From: Robiginitomaculum sp.
GTDB taxonomy: Bacteria > Pseudomonadota > Alphaproteobacteria > Caulobacterales > Maricaulaceae
DNA: 45,829 nucleotides
Direction: 5' to 3'
Assembly (NCBI GenBank): GCA_002733385.1
Contig: NVVO01000008.1
Coordinates: 13,686-59,514, forward strand
Shown piece by piece: positions 43,446 through 45,829 of the stretch; within the stretch, counting starts at the first letter, position 1, and each line of letters begins with the position of its first letter. The translations under genes were made by a program, and so were the position numbers. The notes under the pieces are model-generated. The model did no database searches and was not told the origin of the DNA. It saw nothing but the letters and a program-made list of their open reading frames with translations.

Positions 43446-44177
43446 ATGGAAAACGAGCCACAAGACGCTTATTTACCCGCAACTGGCACGGAAACGCTGC
43501 ATCCTTTTGATGTCCGGGCCCAGTCGGGACGCATGGGCATGGTGAAGTTTTTCGGCGTAGTCATCCTGGTGCTGGTTTTGGTTTTCGTGGTGGTGAAATT
43601 ATTTGCCTCTGGTACCCGTGACCGGGATAGTACGCCGAACATTCTAGCAGATAATACACCCTATAAAGAAGTCCCGTTAAATCCAGGCGGCGCAAAAACT
43701 CCTAACCAAGATAAAGAAATATTCGAAGTTTCAAACAAGCCGGAAAAGCAGTTGGTAATAAAAACCGCGCCTATAGCCGAAGAACCGCTGCCAAAACCTA
43801 AATCCCGCCCGGTTGCGAATGTGATTATCAAACAGCCAGGAGATGCGAGCAACCAGCCAGTCAAGCCCGAGCCTGCCAATGATCCAGCCACCAAACCAGC
43901 TAATGTCAAACCCACATTGGCCTATGGTGATTATGTGGTGCAAGTGGCATCCCTGCGCTCCCAGGCACAGGCCGAACAGACCTGGGAAAGGCTAAGTGCC
44001 AATATGGGAGAGTTGCTGACATCCGCCCATTTTGCCGATATCAAACGTATCGATCTCGGCGAACGCGGCATATATTACCGCCTGCGTGTCAACGGACTTG
44101 CCAACAAACAGGCGGCGACACTTCTATGTTCACAATTTAAAAACCTAGAACAAGACTGTATTGTTACAAGGAAATGA
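43446..44177 (+). CDS. SPOR-domain membrane protein
   Basis: 243 residues: cytosolic N-terminus of about 33 residues, one membrane helix (FFGVVILVLVLVFVVVKLF) at about 35-53, a periplasmic P/K-rich linker, and a C-terminal SPOR domain from about 160 (YVVQVASLRSQAQAEQTWERL, YYRLRVNGLANKQAA). SPOR binds denuded glycan strands at the division septum. ATG with AGAGGAC upstream. The stop overlaps the nagZ start by four bases. Confidence 0.9.
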   Translation: MENEPQDAYLPATGTETLHPFDVRAQSGRMGMVKFFGVVILVLVLVFVVVKLFASGTRDRDSTPNILADNTPYKEVPLNPGGAKTPNQDKEIFEVSNKPEKQLVIKTAPIAEEPLPKPKSRPVANVIIKQPGDASNQPVKPEPANDPATKPANVKPTLAYGDYVVQVASLRSQAQAEQTWERLSANMGELLTSAHFADIKRIDLGERGIYYRLRVNGLANKQAATLLCSQFKNLEQDCIVTRK

Positions 44178-45202
44178 ATACAACATCACCCATAAATGCC
44201 GCAATATTCGGCCTGGCAGGCCCGGAATTACGGGCAGGGGAGGCTGCGTTTTTTCGGGACTGTAACCCGTTTGGTTTTATTTTATTTGCCCGTAATGTGG
44301 AAACACCGGAACAAGTGAAAAAGCTATGTGCGGATTTGCGACATGCCATTGGTCGCAATGTCCTTATATTTGTTGATCAAGAAGGTGGGCGGGTGCAAAG
44401 ATTGGGGCCGCCCCATTGGCGCAAAGCCACATATGCCTATGATTTTGGCGAGTTATACAGCAATAACACCCAAAATTCCCTGCGGGCTATATGGCTAAAT
44501 TTTCGCCTTATGGCCGAAGAATTGCGCACTGTCGGCATTACGGCTAACTGCGCCCCCGTCCTGGATTTACCCGTGTTTGGTGCCGACCCAATAATCTCTG
44601 ACCGGGCTTTTTCGCGGGACCCCGATGCCATGATCCATATGGCACAAGCCTGTATTTCAGGGTTGACGGCCGGGGGCGTTGCGGCTGTGATCAAGCATAT
44701 TCCCGGACATGGCCGGGCCAATGTTGATAGTCACAAGGCATTGCCGGTAATTGATGAACCGATTGAGGAATTGTCCAAGACTGATTTTCTACCTTTTAAG
44801 GCCTTGAACGAGGTGCCTATGGCCATGACAGCCCATGTTATTTTGGAACAGATAGATGCGAAAAACCCAGTAACCGTATCAAAACTTGCATTTGATAAAA
44901 TCATACGCGGCGTACTTGGCTATGATGGTTTGGTGATGAGCGATGATTTGGATATGAAAGCCTTAAAAGGTGATCTGACGGATTTGACCCGGAGCTGTCT
45001 AGGGGCAGGCTGCGATATTGTTTTGCAATGTGATGGAAATTTGGCCAATATGGTTAAAGTCGCCAAAGGGCTGAAGCCTCTTGAGGGGGATAGCTTACGC
45101 CGGGCTAAGCTGGCCGAAACTGCGACTGCAGGGTATGAAGAATTTGACCTTGAGGCCGGACTGGATGAATATACGGCTATTATGACACAATTGGGTAGTT
45201 AG
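44174..45202 (+). CDS. nagZ: Beta-N-acetylhexosaminidase NagZ
   Basis: 342 residues, GH3 family. FVDQEGGRVQRL, KHIPGHGRANVDSHKALP (the loop carrying the catalytic Asp/His dyad) and VMSDDLDMKAL (Asp nucleophile) are the family motifs in order. It removes N-acetylglucosamine from muropeptides in the cytosol during wall recycling. Coupled to the SPOR gene and followed by scpA. Confidence 0.95.
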   Translation: MNTTSPINAAIFGLAGPELRAGEAAFFRDCNPFGFILFARNVETPEQVKKLCADLRHAIGRNVLIFVDQEGGRVQRLGPPHWRKATYAYDFGELYSNNTQNSLRAIWLNFRLMAEELRTVGITANCAPVLDLPVFGADPIISDRAFSRDPDAMIHMAQACISGLTAGGVAAVIKHIPGHGRANVDSHKALPVIDEPIEELSKTDFLPFKALNEVPMAMTAHVILEQIDAKNPVTVSKLAFDKIIRGVLGYDGLVMSDDLDMKALKGDLTDLTRSCLGAGCDIVLQCDGNLANMVKVAKGLKPLEGDSLRRAKLAETATAGYEEFDLEAGLDEYTAIMTQLGS

Positions 45203-45227
45203 GTGGCTGGTTAGGTGGATGGTTAAT

Positions 45228-45829
45228 ATGAGTACGGATTTTCAAGACGAGCTTGAATTTGAAGCTGCCGACGATGCCGCCGAGGAAGGCCGGGGGCTTG
45301 TGCTGGATATTGACGGGTATGAAGGTCCCTTGCATTTGCTATTGGAGTTGGCCCGGCGCCAGAAAGTCGATTTGGCCCGCATATCTATTTTAGAGCTGGC
45401 TGACCAATATGTTGATTTTATCGAAAATGCCAAAGATTTACGCATAGAACTTGCTGCGGATTATTTGGTCATGGCGTCCTGGCTGGCTTATCTGAAATCA
45501 CGGTTGATTTTGCCAAAAACCGAAGGGGAAGAACAACTGCCCGAAGCCGAAGAACTGGCTGCACATTTGGCATTTCGCTTGCAAAGGCTGGACGGTATGC
45601 GCCGGGCGGCTGACGGTTTGTTCAAGCTAAAAATAACCGGGCAAAGCATTTTTGTGCGCGGCGCACCCGAAGGTCTGCGCTCACGAACCACGCCGCTTTA
45701 CAAGGCCGAGTTATTTGACATGATCAAGGCCTACGGCGAAACCCGCTCGCAAGCCGCCATGCGCCATCATAAAATACCCAAGCCGTTGGTGTTGGCTTTG
45801 GACGAAGCTCGCCGTAGGCTTGAACGGGT
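45228..45829 (+). CDS. scpA: Segregation and condensation protein A (partial, 3' end outside window)
   Basis: An open frame from ATG at 45228 to the window end, about 200 residues. The ScpA N-terminus is clear after an acidic leader: DIDGYEGPLHLLLELARRQ, then VDLARISILELADQYVDFI and DYLVMASWLAYLKSRLILP (in the form ELAADYLVMAS). ScpA is the kleisin of the SMC-ScpAB condensin. It follows nagZ by 25 bases. Confidence 0.95.
   Translation, partial: MSTDFQDELEFEAADDAAEEGRGLVLDIDGYEGPLHLLLELARRQKVDLARISILELADQYVDFIENAKDLRIELAADYLVMASWLAYLKSRLILPKTEGEEQLPEAEELAAHLAFRLQRLDGMRRAADGLFKLKITGQSIFVRGAPEGLRSRTTPLYKAELFDMIKAYGETRSQAAMRHHKIPKPLVLALDEARRRLER

Overview
The window looks like the chromosome of a free-living alphaproteobacterium of moderate GC. 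Lineage pointers are a CckA-type hybrid kinase, an NDUFS4-like Complex I accessory subunit (known from alphaproteobacteria and mitochondria), an erpA / dgt / SPOR / nagZ / scpA cluster, an Irr-type iron box, and an alphaproteobacterial-type XerC. A coiled-coil protein with TipN-like layout hints at the Caulobacterales/Maricaulales side, but this is inference only.

Layout. 1-2.5 kb: the 3' end of miaA, a Sel1-repeat membrane protein and a VTT-family membrane protein. 2.6-8.3 kb: the complete rod-shape (elongasome) cluster mreB-mreC-mreD-mrdA(PBP2)-rodA. 8.3-14.9 kb: a lipoprotein phosphodiesterase, xerC, cckA, xthA and a DUF3137-like protein. 15-22.2 kb: a PAP2-like membrane protein, a threonine dehydratase-like enzyme, an acyl-CoA ligase, an unknown secreted protein, a HerA-like ATPase and the NDUFS4-like gene. 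22.3-29.8 kb: a tRNA-Arg(TCT) gene followed by two tandem elements, each ending in a copy of the tRNA 3' half. 29.8-32 kb: cysK-metC pair. 32-39 kb: a coiled-coil membrane protein, small proteins, an STT3-like GT-C protein, a CPBP protease and a secreted Arg/His repeat protein. 39-45.8 kb: Hpt protein, AMP-dependent acyl ligase, peroxiredoxin, erpA, dgt, SPOR protein, nagZ and the start of scpA.

The most unusual part is 22.3-29.8 kb. Three copies of the tRNA-Arg 3' half (22373, 23768, 29739) bound two elements of about 1.4 and 6.0 kb. The two elements share their left-end sequence and an approximately 80-bp right-end sequence, but carry unrelated cargo and no visible integrase. The small element carries one gene, a haloalkane dehalogenase. 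The large one carries a minus-strand operon. Its first gene encodes a cohesin domain fused to an outer-membrane beta-barrel. Then come a lipoprotein and a secreted unknown protein. The last gene encodes a secreted protein with a CLCA-type zinc-protease motif, a VWA domain with an intact MIDAS, and a C-terminal dockerin. The simplest reading is a surface-display system in which the barrel-anchored cohesin captures the dockerin-tagged protease. This pairing is inferred from domain logic and gene order, not proven.

Elsewhere the genes are mostly core functions: cell-wall elongation, cell-cycle phosphorelay, sulfur amino acid metabolism, fatty-acid activation, Fe-S assembly and chromosome segregation.
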